Shown in pieces: positions 37,276-48,382 of a stretch of DNA of 64,000 nucleotides. The notes below the pieces were generated by a model that was given only the letters and a program-made list of their open reading frames with translations, was not told where the DNA came from and made no database searches. This DNA comes from Polyporus tsugae (Eukaryota > Basidiomycota > Agaricomycetes > Polyporales > Polyporaceae). The translations under genes were made by a program, and so were the position numbers. Position 1 is the first letter of the stretch. Each line of letters starts with the position of its first letter. The stretch lies in contig JAHRBS010000008.1 in the NCBI GenBank assembly GCA_024305745.1, forward strand, positions 744,001-808,000, read 5' to 3'.

Positions 37276-38570
37276 AGGGGGACGGGGTAGAGGGCGGTGA
37301 TCTTGTTTGGGGGTCGATGTAAGGTAACGTCTGGGCTCTGCTTGGCTTTATGGGGCGTCCGTCTCTGTTAATACTCTGGTCGGTCAGGCGATTGGACTGG
37401 GGAGATTTGCACACATACATATCCATATCCATATCCACATTCATATCCACACCCACTCCCGGATCCATATACACACATCGCGCATCGCACATCGCATATA
37501 GGTTTCGGTTCGCTGGGCATTGCTAGTACTGTTCTGGTCGGTTGCTTGGTTGGGTGGTTGGGTTGGGATGTATAGAAGGGGGGCACCTGCGCGACGAGTA
37601 AACGCACCGCATATCGAGTATCCTATCTTATTGTGTCCGGTTCGTCGATTTGTTTTGTTCAAGTTTCCTTGTTCCCCCCCCTCTCTCTCTCTCGTCGATG
37701 CCGTCTACTTCGTCATCAGTTCGTTCCATCCTATAGCATGCATGCATACATATATCTCCAATATCGTATATACCTTAGTGTTCAAACGTTCACGATCGGT
37801 AGCATCACTTCCTCCTCATACCATGTGTGTCGTGTACGAATATCGCAAGAGCATATGTGTTCATACTGTCGAATGTCACCTCTACCTTGTTGTTCGCGTG
37901 AGTTCGACTTCGTTTTTTCAGGTGCGATTGAACATCACAGAGTAGTATTTCGAGGACTAACAGTAAGTCTGTCAGTAGGTATGGTACCTGTTGCATAACA
38001 GGAGGATCAACATGCTGTTGCCGACTTCTGGGTGTTAGCGCAGATCTGGATCTGGTCGCGTGGTCACTGTGCACATTAGGCGCCCGCCAGGTGCCACTGA
38101 AGCGACGACGGCAACCAACTGAAGTCCGACGTCCATCCTTCGCCAACGCCTCTACAGTATCACCCTCAGAAACATCCAAAGTACGCTATTTTATAATATA
38201 TAGCTCCTCCAAACCTGTCAGGCAAGACATCGCTGTGGATTTATCGCATCTTTATCGTTCCACATCACTGTCGCCGTCTTTGTCCTTGCTGGCGCCGTTG
38301 GTCCTCAAGCCTAGTCTCATCACCATTCCTCCTACGGAAAGAGGGGACGATTAGAACGCCTTTCACGTTCAGATTTAGCCTTAACTGCTCGTATGAGCAA
38401 TGAGCGGTACGTGTTCTCATTGAATGTGCTTCGAGAACTTGCTGTACTCATGATCCCATTCACACAATGATCTCCCAGTCTCAGATGGCCCAAAGTCGGA
38501 CGAGTCTCCCCAGGAGGAACCTTCATATAACGCAGATAGAAGCCTGGCCACTCCACAGAAAACACCCTTG
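37276..38570. other. Intergenic 1.3 kb with a short satellite-like tract
   Basis: RRM gene 3' region, then a simple repeat built on catatccatatcc units at about 37415-37460 and a ctctctctctctc run near 37680. The 38090-38570 part leads into the F-box gene. The frame of that gene is open upstream of its ATG as far as about 38481 (a cag acceptor at 38480), so a leader exon is possible but was not found. Confidence 0.5.
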
Positions 38571-40202
38571 ATGGAACAGCTACCACTCGAGCTCCTGCTC
38601 GAGATATTCGCCCACTTTGATGTCGCCGAATCCTGGCACCCCTTCTTCGGCTGCGTCCGCGGGAGCGGCCTCGCGAAACTCATGCTCGTCTGCAGGGATT
38701 GGTACACCCTTGTCTGCACGACGCCCGAGTTCTGGCGTATCATCGACACTACGGAGCCAGCGGAGGTGATCTCCCTCTACCTTCAACGCTCGTGCGGGTG
38801 CATGATCGATGTCTTTGTCTCCCTTTCGGTCCAGAGCGATGTCTATCCACCCTATGACCTGGACAGGGACGCAAATGCAATATCTCTTGTCATGCCATAT
38901 GCCAGCCGCATCCGCTCTCTTTCGGTCGATCTCTCCTCGGATCACTTCCGCCTCGTCCAGCCGCTGTTCGAGGCGGGATTGCCGGCGCTTCAGAACATCT
39001 CCATCATGCCGGTGAGCAAGACCTCGCACCGGCGTCCCCCGATTAACCCCCAATTGTCGCAGGAGAAACAACCGTACCTCCGTTCCTTGGTTGCGAGGAA
39101 CGTATATTTGCCTCCCGTTTCAGCGTTCTGGCACTCTTTACGAGTGCTCAAGTTGTACGGCTTTCCAGAGTCACTGTCGGGTGCGATGTCGGCGCAGGAC
39201 GTCCTCGAAATCCTCCAAACAAACAACACTCTCGAGGAGGTTCACCTCTTGGCCAGCGATTACGTGCCGCACACGGTAACCCCAGACCAACCATCGTTTC
39301 TTAGGACTCCACTTAAGATCTCCTGTCTTAACCTCCGCGTATTCGTTCTTCACGGCCCGTTGTGGCTGACCACGGACCTGCTGTCCGAACTTATGTTCCC
39401 GGAGGATATCCCCCATGTCGACATACGCATACTATCTCCTATAGACTGCCTCGAGCGCGCCTTCTCATCTGCCATACCCCGCCATTTCCGATTTCTTCTG
39501 GAGCGGATGTCCGATGTCTCGTTCCAGACCAACCCTGCATACGGCCAATCACCTTCTCCGTATCAGCTTAAGCTGACCTCTCCATCCCGTCGGGCTACGC
39601 GCATCGCAACCGAACGCGGGGTCACATCCATCTCATTCGAGTACCACTACGGACTTCCGGACGCACCGGACCTCCCGGACACCAGTCTCCCACTCCGCTG
39701 CCTTACCCGCGTGCTGCAATGGACGACGGTACGACATCTCAAACTTGTCCAATTACCGCAAACGACGGAGGCAGACACGTACGAAGTGCTCTTTGACAGC
39801 TTTCCGTCCCTGGAGTCGCTCGCCATATGCCCGTTCTCCTTGGCTAGGACTCGGGGTGTCTTGGTGGCGCTCCAGCCTGCACGGCGCGAGAGCGACGGCC
39901 ACCTCGACGTCCCACGGTGCCCTCACTTGAGGATGCTGGCGATACACGAGGGTACCGCCGACACGAGTGGACAGTACGAGCTGCTCGACGCGTTGATCGA
40001 CTGCGTGCGAGTGCGAGCAGAGTCGGGTTCGCGGCTGGATGAGGTCGATGTGCACCTCTACTGCTACACTTACAGGCATCTGGGCCTGCACGAAGCCAGG
40101 GAGCGTCGAGTCTTGGAGGCGGTAGAGCGAATGAGAGGTCACGTCGGGGGCGTCGTGTGGAAGTACGGATGGGATGCGACGTGCGAGGGATGTGGTGGTT
40201 GA
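38571..40202 (+). CDS. F-box protein A (intact)
   Basis: Single exon of about 543 aa from ATG 38571. The F-box is at the very N-terminus: QLPLELLLEIFAHFDVA, then AKLMLVCRDWYTLVCTTPEFW. A leucine-rich-type region with recognisable blocks follows (LRVLKLYGFPESL, LEEVHLLASD, HVDIRILSPID, FPSLESLAICPFSLA, LRMLAIHEG) and an ending EAVERMRGHVGGVVWKYGWDATC. Presumed SCF substrate receptor; substrate unknown. The frame continues open upstream of the ATG to about 38481, so the start may be further 5' in an unidentified exon. Decayed relatives are at 47285-47890 (plus) and 24300-24630 (minus). It is followed 0.45 kb downstream by F-box gene B in the same orientation. Confidence 0.88.
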   Translation: MEQLPLELLLEIFAHFDVAESWHPFFGCVRGSGLAKLMLVCRDWYTLVCTTPEFWRIIDTTEPAEVISLYLQRSCGCMIDVFVSLSVQSDVYPPYDLDRDANAISLVMPYASRIRSLSVDLSSDHFRLVQPLFEAGLPALQNISIMPVSKTSHRRPPINPQLSQEKQPYLRSLVARNVYLPPVSAFWHSLRVLKLYGFPESLSGAMSAQDVLEILQTNNTLEEVHLLASDYVPHTVTPDQPSFLRTPLKISCLNLRVFVLHGPLWLTTDLLSELMFPEDIPHVDIRILSPIDCLERAFSSAIPRHFRFLLERMSDVSFQTNPAYGQSPSPYQLKLTSPSRRATRIATERGVTSISFEYHYGLPDAPDLPDTSLPLRCLTRVLQWTTVRHLKLVQLPQTTEADTYEVLFDSFPSLESLAICPFSLARTRGVLVALQPARRESDGHLDVPRCPHLRMLAIHEGTADTSGQYELLDALIDCVRVRAESGSRLDEVDVHLYCYTYRHLGLHEARERRVLEAVERMRGHVGGVVWKYGWDATCEGCGG

Positions 40203-40657
40203 ACGTTGAACATCATTGTTCGTTGCGCGTGGGAGAACCCGCATGGATGTGTATCTAACATCGTCTTTGTTGTCCACTATTTGTCATCACCGTATGGGCT
40301 CCACCAGGTTGTATTCAAGCTGTTCCGCTTTTGTTCATCCTGACGGGCCGGCGCCTGTCATGGCGGCAAGTAGCTACCGGACTCGTTCGTTCTACGTTTA
40401 ACTTCGACCACTACCACCACCACCACCTCCCTCCCTCCCCCACGCGCTTTAGCCGTTGCAGAACCATCAACAGGTCTGTCTACTACGATATCGCATTGCT
40501 ATTGAATGCTGATACACTACTACCAGTTTGATTTGTGGTAACATCAGCCAGGCTAACCACCGGCGACCTCAGTTGGCATCAGTAATTGACAAGGTGCGCA
40601 TCTCATTTCAACGAATGCTTTCCAGCTTATGTCTGACATGAGGAGTATTGTGAGTAG
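40203..40657. other. Spacer between F-box genes A and B, duplicated downstream
   Basis: Non-coding. Its sequence is recognisably repeated at about 47890-48380: shared blocks include gggccggcgcctgtcatg (40347 and 48041) and aacttcgaccactaccaccaccacc-like tracts (40402 and 48083). This shows that the duplication included the spacer. Confidence 0.75.
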
Positions 40658-42749
40658 ATGCCGAACGAGGACCGTATAACTCGAACAGAGAAAGCCCACT
40701 GCGATGAGCCCCGGAATCATCGGGTAAGTCCTCGTATCTATCTTGTTTAAACGTGTAATTAACTATCCCCCCCCCGAACACCCTTGTAACCTCTTCGAAA
40801 TACAAGAAACGTCCGAACTTATCTCTCAAGTCGTCTCCCATAATCGCCCTTCCTACGGAAATTCTCACCGCCATCTTCGCAATGCTATCCAATGACAACG
40901 TGCCGGGGCAGTGGATGCGGCGTCGCAGACACTCTTCCCCACCCGAAACTTGGATGCACTGGGTCAAGCTCATGCTTGTTTGTCAGCATTGGCGTGAAGT
41001 TGGCCTCTCCAGTCCTTGGCTGTGGCGCAGGATTAGCATCACGACAAACTTGGAGTCGCTCCGGTACCGTCTTTCGCGAACTGCGGGGTGTACCCTCGAT
41101 GTCTTTTTCAGTGACGATGCTAGCGTTAACGAATCGGCGATGTCGCTTCTCATCCCCCTTGCGCCGCGCATTCGTTCCCTCCAGACCATCGAAGATTTCC
41201 CCTTCAACATCTTGCCTTCGATCAAACCACTCTTCCAAATCCCCCTCCCCGCACTCGAATACGTCAAGGTGCTGCCATATCCTGGCTTGCTATCCATCTT
41301 ACAGGACGGTGATTCCGAGCAGTCATCAGACTGGTTTGACTTGGGACTATCTGGAGAGCTGCATCCTCGCCTCCGCAGACTGGAGGTACACCGGATCGTT
41401 ATACCCCCTCCTCCCGCCTTCTTCACAACACTGCGGGACTTGACCATCGATCTCAAAGACGTCAAGCTGGACAGTGACGAGCATTACCCTCTGTCACCAG
41501 AAGATATCGTCAACGTCTTCGCACACGCTCCCCTTCTGGAGGCCTTGAAGATTTGCGGGTGCCATTACTTATGGCGCTACCCGTCGGGTCCAACGGTCCC
41601 TGAGAACCACGTTGAGCCTTCGGTCACGGCAACCCGATATCGTTTACCTTGCCTCCGAAAGGTCATTCTTAAATGCCCTTACCTCTTCGCTGCCTCGATC
41701 TTACAGGCCGTCGATGCACCGACCCTTGCTGTGTTCCATGTCGAAGTCTCCACGAGGACTCCCATCGTAGTTGCCGACATAGGGTCTCTCATCTTCCCGC
41801 CGTCTCTCCGTTCCGTGATCCAACAATGCACGGCACTGCTCGTGGCCAAGAGCGCTGGGAGTCAGTGGGGCTTCCAAATCTGTGATGTCAAGGGCCCTGA
41901 GCCTGACACCGGGGATCCCTTAGGCTATTGCATTCCGCTTCACTTGGAGGTCACGGACGACACATACACCCTGCGCCCCCTCGAGGCCGCATTGACAATG
42001 ATGTCCGACGTCTTTGGCGTCGCTTCACAAATACGTTCGCTACACTTTGCCAACTTCGGAGGCTCTGCCTCCCACACGCTGTGGAACCCTCTTCACACTA
42101 CATTCCCGTCCCTACGCTCTATCACCGTATGGACATGCTCTCCGCATGTTATCATTCCCTTCCTCTGGACCTTCCTAGCGCTGTCAAAGGAGGGCGCATG
42201 GCCGACCGCGCGATACCTCAACATCAGCACGGGCCGCGACCGGATGCCGAACTCGCTGGGGGTGCACGCCATAGCCGATCTCCTGCTCGCGACCGCGCGC
42301 GTTCGGGCGGAACGCGGGGTGCCCTTCGCGAGTGTCGTGTTGGAACATGATGTCTCGACGTCAACCCCGCTCGTACCTCATCGGTGGACGCTCTGGGGCA
42401 TCCATTCAGTGTGCGACCACTTTGACTTCAGGATCTATCACGGCCGCAATCATATCCCCCGACGCCTTGGCCAGTTCTTCACGCCGGCCGAGCGGCGGCG
42501 TTTGTTGGACGGATCTTGGGACGCAACTGGAGCCCCGGACCAGGCCGCCGACGCGACTACTCAGACGGTGGATGTAGACAACTTGGGGGACGACGGGGAC
42601 GATGCTGATGAACACGTGGTAAGTATTTCGTTCAAGGGTTTTGTTTTGGACCCGATGCAGACACTGATGGAGTACTGGGTATTGCGCAGACTTCGCTTCA
42701 ATCTGTGGTTCTGAAGGAACTGCTGCAAGTCGTTCCAGTGAATGCGTAA
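40658..42749 (+). CDS. F-box protein B, copy 1
   Basis: Three exons, 40658..40723, 40807..42618 and 42690..42749; 645 aa. The first exon encodes MPNEDRITRTEKAHCDEPRN. The second opens with the F-box IIALPTEILTAIFAMLSNDN, VKLMLVCQHWREVGLSSPWLW, then a leucine-rich region. A long acidic stretch (VDVDNLGDDGDDADEHV) precedes a short last exon, TSLQSVVLKELLQVV. The small first and last exons are supported by copy 2 (48383-50539), which has equivalents KGHCDASERELR and SALLSMVLQQLL at the same junctions. Presumed SCF adaptor with unknown substrate. Confidence 0.85.
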
Positions 42750-43326
42750 CATTCACGTCTTCGTAGGTAGGTTGACACACCTGCGGCGTTGGCGCAAATC
42801 TTCGCTTGTACGGTAGACTCAATCATTACCGTGCAGAGTATGGGATATGGCCCGCCTGTCGGGCCTGCGATTGAACCACCGTCGAAACTCACAGTCAACA
42901 AGGCCAGGTTCGGAGATTCTGAAACGACGAGCCCTTTACTCCAGGCTTAGGTGATGTATTGGTATATGTACCTCTTTTGCACACAATATCGGATACGACG
43001 TGAGATGGAGGTTGAAGGACGGTACAAGTGCAGATATGCGTATATCGAACGTCGTTAGAAAGTCTCGCCGTAGAACAAATGAATGGATTCACATCATCTG
43101 CAATGTGCGCGAAAATTCCTCGGACGGGCGACGGATTTACAGCTAAGGTGCACGTCGACCAACGATCTTGTATCACTCGGGGGAAGATGCAGGCAGGCCG
43201 CGACCGTCATATTGGGAAAACGGGATGCAATTGACCGAACAAGCGAGGTCGTACCCACGAGACATACCTGGCATGGTAAGATGTCAAGGGTCCCATCACA
43301 TCCATGTGCCCATCCCGGCCCCGACC
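42750..43326. other. Intergenic, no gene seen
   Basis: Convergent interval between F-box B and P450 copy 2. The right edge of the inverted duplication should fall in or just after this interval; no direct repeats or transposon ends were seen. Confidence 0.45.
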
Positions 43327-45797
43327 TCAGCGAGGCTTGACCAACCCGACTTTCAAGGGGAGCGAAGGACTTTTCTCGTCTCCGACAGTTGGATAAATGA
43401 TGCCGGCGAGGTTCCACTTGATCTCCTTGTCCGCATGCTCGAACGTGAAAGTCGAGAGGAGCACCGCCAGGACAACCTCTGCGGAGAAGGGTCACGATCA
43501 GCCGGGCAACGCGACGACGCGGCCTGCATACGCACTCATTTCGAGTTGGGAGAATTTGAAGCCGCTGTAGGCAGTTCGCGTAATTAGTAAGCGAATAGAT
43601 ACTCCAAGCAGTGGAGCACTGCGTACGCACATGCAAGCCCGTCCGCCGCCCCAGAACGTCATCCTACATCAACACATTGCTCGTTACATCGTCAATGAGT
43701 ACGTTGGAGAAATTTGACATACAAGTTCGAGTACACGCCGGGGATCTTCGCGTCCATCACGGCTTCAGGCAGCCGTGACAACCAACGTTCTGGCTTCCAC
43801 TCGTACGCATCTTCGCCCCAAAGTGCCTTCCGCGTGTTCGATGTGTATATCCCAACAAATACGGAGGTGTCCTTCGGGATGGGAACGTCTGACATCATCG
43901 TGCCGTCACGGCCCCGGACGGGCTCAGACAGCGGCAGTACAACGTCTTCGCGGGTCCTGAACCAAGTCACAGCCGCGTCAATATGAGTGATCGTCAAAAC
44001 CAACGCCACCAGAGAACGTACTCTCGGAACCGGAATAGAGCAGGAGGGAAACTGTTCCCATACTGGGTTAACAATCGGTCGGCCAATTGAATTGACTAAG
44101 CACCCACAGTCGCAACGACTCGCGACAAACGGCGTCGAGGTACGGAAGGCTGACGAGCTCGTCGTAGCCCAAGTCCTTTCCTCCGTTCTGAGCGTCCACA
44201 AGCTCTCCGCGTAACCTGGCCTGGGCTTCGGGATGTTTCGCTAGCAGATCGAGGGTCATCGACAGAGCGTTGGACGTGGTGTCCATAGCCGCAGTGGTCA
44301 ACGTTCTGCGGAGAGAGGGTTACGCAAGTTACAACACACGAGCGCAGCACCTTGGATCAAGTTGCCCCGTCTCGGACGAGGCGAAGATTGATCACTTACG
44401 ACATTTGTCCGATCAATTCTTCATCCGACAACTGGTCACTGGCTTCTGCAGCCATGTTCGCCCTCACTGTCTCGAGCTCAGTACTACTCTCCTCCGGCGC
44501 AAGATTTTCGAAGGGAAATTGACACGTACGCATTATACTCATGAGATCCTTCCCGTCGCGGAACAGCTCCTTGGCACCCTCGTCGCCCTTTGCGAGAGCC
44601 GCCTTCTTCGCGCTGTAAATGTGGATGGCGCGGTCGTGCATCGTGTTCACTACTCGTCGCAACTGCTGGAATCCCTTGTGTGGAAGTCTATCGGCGAGAT
44701 ACCTCCTGAACGGCAAGGGGATCACCGCTTCGACATACGGCCAGAACTGGAGGTACACAGCGAGACTGTACAGCGATGGGCTGAAACCGACAACTCAGCA
44801 AAAGTGTGGATGGAACAACAGTCGAGGCTTGTCGGGACGAGAAGAGACTCACATGAACAACTTGAGGGCACCCCCATACGTGTCGATGCTCTCTTCGGCA
44901 AGCGAGTCGAACGAGTACCCAAGACCGGCTTGTCCAATGAGTTCCACAGCCGTCCGTCCCATCCATCTGACCATGTTGATCTCCTTCGGGCCATCCTTTA
45001 CGGCGGTCTCGAGTGCCATACGAAGCTAAAAGCCCGCTGCCGTCAGTGACCCTTCCGCCATCATCGTCCGGGGCAAATGTCACCTTGTGTGTCACCTCGT
45101 AGAAGATCGGAATCATCTCCCTCATGTGATTGATATTGAAAGCAGGGTTCAGCATCTTCCTCTGTTGGTGGTGCTGGTCGCCTGTTCACCCACGTCAGCC
45201 TTCGCATCCACAGACGAACTCACGAGCCTCAAAACTCACCGGTTGTGGCTAGTAGACCTGGGCCCAAGGTTAACATATTTATCCTAAGGGGGAGAGAAAA
45301 GTCAATGTTACGCCCAGCGTGATACTAGAAAGCTTACCGGAGAAACCAGCGTGCCTCGTCGTAGACGTACTGTTCCTTGACCGCGATCCTGTGCATCGCC
45401 TTTGGGTCAAAGACATATATAATTTTGCGCTAGATGGCCAAGGAGCATGAGGAAGGGGAGCGCCACGTTGAGAAACGATCGCGACAATGCCGCCAGCGTA
45501 CCCCCAACCTCCCGTGAAGCACAGAAACGGGTCCGTATTGCTCCAGCTGCCTGTGGAACGCCCAACCTTGTTTATCATATAGCTGCTTGAGATTGCCTTG
45601 TCACGGTCGCGAGGAGGATGTCAGAACGGAGAGCCAACTTGTCATGGATATTCGCGTAACTCACCGAACAGGATGGAAGAACTGGGGGGGCCGGGTAGAT
45701 TATCCAATGGCGTCTTCACGAAATATGATCGGAGGATCTTCCAGAGGAACCATGTTACCCCGCAAATAAGTACGGCCTGGAGACGAAAGTCAACCAT
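43327..45797 (-). CDS. Cytochrome P450, copy 2
   Basis: Minus-strand P450 with ATG at 45797-45795 and stop TGA at 43329-43327. It is nearly colinear with copy 1: the same anchor (LQAVLICGVTWFLWKIL), LPGPPSSS hinge, IIYVFDPKAMHRIAVKEQYV, AAMDTTSNALS helix-I, RESLRL (ExxR as ESLR), PPALFRFRE, PERW, haem loop FWGGGRACIG and the ending GLVKPR. The same micro-exons (about 29-33 nt) are present and all junctions examined keep frame, so it appears functional. Substitutions relative to copy 1 are scattered and mostly conservative. Upstream it is preceded by debris of the HECT-like gene, as copy 1 is preceded by the intact gene, which proves the two loci are an inverted duplication. Confidence 0.92.
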
Positions 45798-46089
45798 CGT
45801 CATGAGTGCAAGGGAAGACCAGCGAGGCTACTGGGCACTGGTTATCAACGGAACTGGGAGGGGAGCCTGCCAAGGACGCGGAAGCCCGGTCTTATTTATA
45901 CGATGTGAGCACGGATCCAATAGGACCAATGCGCGCATTATGGACGGCGTAGTGCCTAATATAGGGAATTTCGCGCAGATCGCGAAGCAAAGCGAGTATC
46001 ACGGGAACGGGGTGGGATCCCACCGCAGGCTGTAAATTTAATCTGCGACCCAGACGCCGTATGCTGGAGCGAAACCCAAGGTACGAATA
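45798..46089. promoter_or_regulatory. Upstream region of P450 copy 2
   Basis: About 290 bases between the P450 ATG and the HECT-like relic. Minus-strand sequence just before the ATG aligns with that before copy 1 (for example gtgacgatggt against catgacgatggt around the start). A TATAAATA-like element lies near 45893-45900 on the minus strand. Confidence 0.5.
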
Positions 46090-46640
46090 GCAAGAGGGAC
46101 CCAGACGAACAGATGTACGTACATGAGATCCCCCAAGACCCCCGGTCATGGTGCGCGTGCTCTGGGAATATGTGTTTTCATGAATCGAGGATGGCGAGGG
46201 TGCTCCACTAGTGGGAACCCGGTATACCACTTTAGAAGCCTATGGGAATCCCGTGAGATTCGGATTGAAGGGTATAGAACTGTCATCCCGTATCCATCCT
46301 GATCTAAACATGGGCTTCGAAAGGGGTTTTCCCCGTTCTTGTCCGGTGGCTCTTCATGGAGGCATGCTGCACAGAAATTGCACAGGACACGCGCATACCA
46401 GTGGGATGAGTAGCCAGATCTGTATATTCGAGGCAGTGTCAGACACTAGCACCGAGGAGCATATACACACCTTATGGTCATCCTCCGTCGAAGACCAGAT
46501 GCAGCTCTGCACTACCTCCGACACCTAGAACCGGACGGAGCTCTCCCCGATGAAAGCTTTGCCCTCCTGCGGCCAGGACCTACGTGCCGAGTGCCCCTTT
46601 GCCGACTTCAAGGTGGTCCGAGCTGGTACGAGAGGCATAT
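46090..46640 (-). pseudogene. Decayed, internally deleted copy of the HECT-like gene tail
   Basis: Reverse-complement similarity to the gene at 9697-11530. 46470-46610 matches the exon end coding the WPQEGEALVGGSYILFEES region through GAG-GAT-CAC-AAG and its splice donor (10205-10330). 46236-46330 matches 11281-11368 including the last intron acceptor (gggattcccatag against gggattcccgt...). 46090-46230 matches the last exon (ccgggttcccac..., cgcgcaccatgaccgg). The exons between are missing and stop codons abound. It lies immediately upstream of P450 copy 2, mirroring the intact arrangement at 10-15 kb. Confidence 0.8.
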
Positions 46641-47284
46641 CCACGCAGAGGTGCTCCGCCGATACCGCCGATAGGGCCGTGCGGGTGAACTAGAAGGTGG
46701 TAGATGCGGAACTTGCGGGACAAGCGTGGGACGGGGAGAGAGGGGGGAGAAGATGTGGAGGAAAAGCAAGGGGGCGGAGACGAAGGAATGACCTTTGGAA
46801 TCGCGGCTCCGGATCCGCCTTATTTTGAACGAAATGTGCAAATATGGCGCGACTTTTTGGACACCTCCATCTGCTGCGTTTAGAACATTCAAGTCAAACA
46901 ATGGTCTGCTAAAAGACTTACCGCTGAACTCACTGGCTGCAAACGCGCGGCTAACGACAAACCCCGGGCGCGTGGAAAAGCACAGAGTTCTCAAGGCCGT
47001 GAGGACACGTAGACAACAGGGCCAACGGTCATATTATAAGTAGTCTGCGAACTGGCGCAGTGAAGATATGTACATGGGGCGGCCGTTGTCGGCAACATTC
47101 GTACAGCGCCTGAGGATGTTGGTGGGTTGCTCCGATAAACGCGGGGTTTTGGGCCGTGCAGAGGGCGGCGGCAATTCCCGCGTGGATCGTATCGGGCTAT
47201 CTTCGGCACATTCGAGTCGACGACAAGTTCAAGCCCGCGTTCCCCGTCCACTATACCTCGACACTGACGGCTGCGTCTGGAGTG
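46641..47284. other. Intergenic, boundary between two duplicated blocks
   Basis: Between the HECT-like relic and the F-box A relic. Contains a purine-rich stretch (46690-46780). No gene or mobile-element end was recognised, although an insertion junction is expected here. Confidence 0.4.
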
Positions 47285-47890
47285 GATATCCGACACCATC
47301 CCTTCATACGGCTGATTACCCGTTCCATGTCAGTTTAAGCTGACCCCCTCACCCCACCGGCTACGCACACCGTATCCGACGGCATGTTCATGTCGGTCGC
47401 GTCCAAGTACAACCACGCGCCCGGCCTCCCCAACCTGGGTCGTGCACCCTTGCATATACGACGGTGCGGCATCTGAAACCAGTTTCCTCATCTGCAACTG
47501 ACCGCGCGCTTTCCGTCCCTGAAACCGCTCGTATCCTTCGTCCGGACTCAAGACGTCTTGGTCTCCCTCTAGCCCGAATGGCGCGAGAGCGACTGTCAGC
47601 GGCCTCAACGTTCCACGGTGCCCTCATTTGAGGGCGCTGGCAGTACGTAAGGGGGCTGCCGATAAGATCAGAGAATACCAGCTGCTCAACGCGCTGCTCG
47701 AGTGTGTCCGGCTGCGAGGGAAGCCGGGTTTGCTCCTGGATCAAGTCAATGTGCACCTCTACCGCTACATTCATAAGCTACTGGGCGTGGACGAAGTCCG
47801 GGGGCGTCGAGTGTATGCGGCGGTTGAGCAGCTGGGAGGTCACGTCGGGAGCGTTGTGTAGAAGTAAGGGTGGGATGCAACCTGCAAGGG
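47285..47890 (+). pseudogene. Decayed C-terminal part of F-box gene A
   Basis: Aligns with the last third of F-box gene A: tcagtttaagctgaccccc against tcagcttaagctgacctct, TTVRHLK, then a readable stretch 47628-47861 (YQLLNALLECVRLRGKPG, LLLDQVNVHLYRYIHKLLG, EQLGGHVGSVV). The Trp codon after GSVV is TAG (47859-47861), and two codons later Tyr has become TAA. Frameshifts separate the upstream pieces and the F-box itself is absent. It is followed by F-box B copy 2, as gene A is followed by gene B. Confidence 0.85.
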
Positions 47891-48382
47891 TGGTTGAACA
47901 TCGAACATCTCCGTTGGTCACCTGCGCATGGTGAGAACCTGCATGTATGTATACACAATTTCATCCTTATTGTGCTATTTGTCATCGACTTGAGCTCCAG
48001 TTGATCATACGCTAGCTGTTCTGCTTTTGTTCATGTGGATGGGCCGGCGCCTGTCATGTAGACCAAGAGACGCGTTTTCGTTCAACTTCGACCACCACTA
48101 CCACCACCACCAACCCCTCCTTCTCCGTCCGCCATACTGTTGCAAAGCAGCAGAATATATCATAGGTCCGTCGCCTTCACGATCACATTCATATCGAATG
48201 CTGACGATATTGTGGTGCATCGCTAGTTTCACTTGCGACAACACTGTGAGCCTAACCACCAGCGACCTCAATTGGCATCACTGGCAATTGGCAAGGTGCG
48301 GATCCCGTTGTAACAAGCTGTCCTTCCTCTTGTCCCTGACATGAGAATCATCGTGTAGATGGCGCTATGCATATGCGGAGGA
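47891..48382. other. Duplicated A-B spacer, copy 2
   Basis: Homologous to 40203-40657, including gggccggcgcctgtcatg at 48041-48058 and the cca-rich tract near 48090-48110. It contains the promoter of F-box B copy 2. Confidence 0.7.

Noticed and set aside
36704..37492. 262-codon minus-strand frame
   Set aside because: Antisense to the low-complexity tail of the RRM protein; Pro/Ser/Arg composition is the mirror of that tail.
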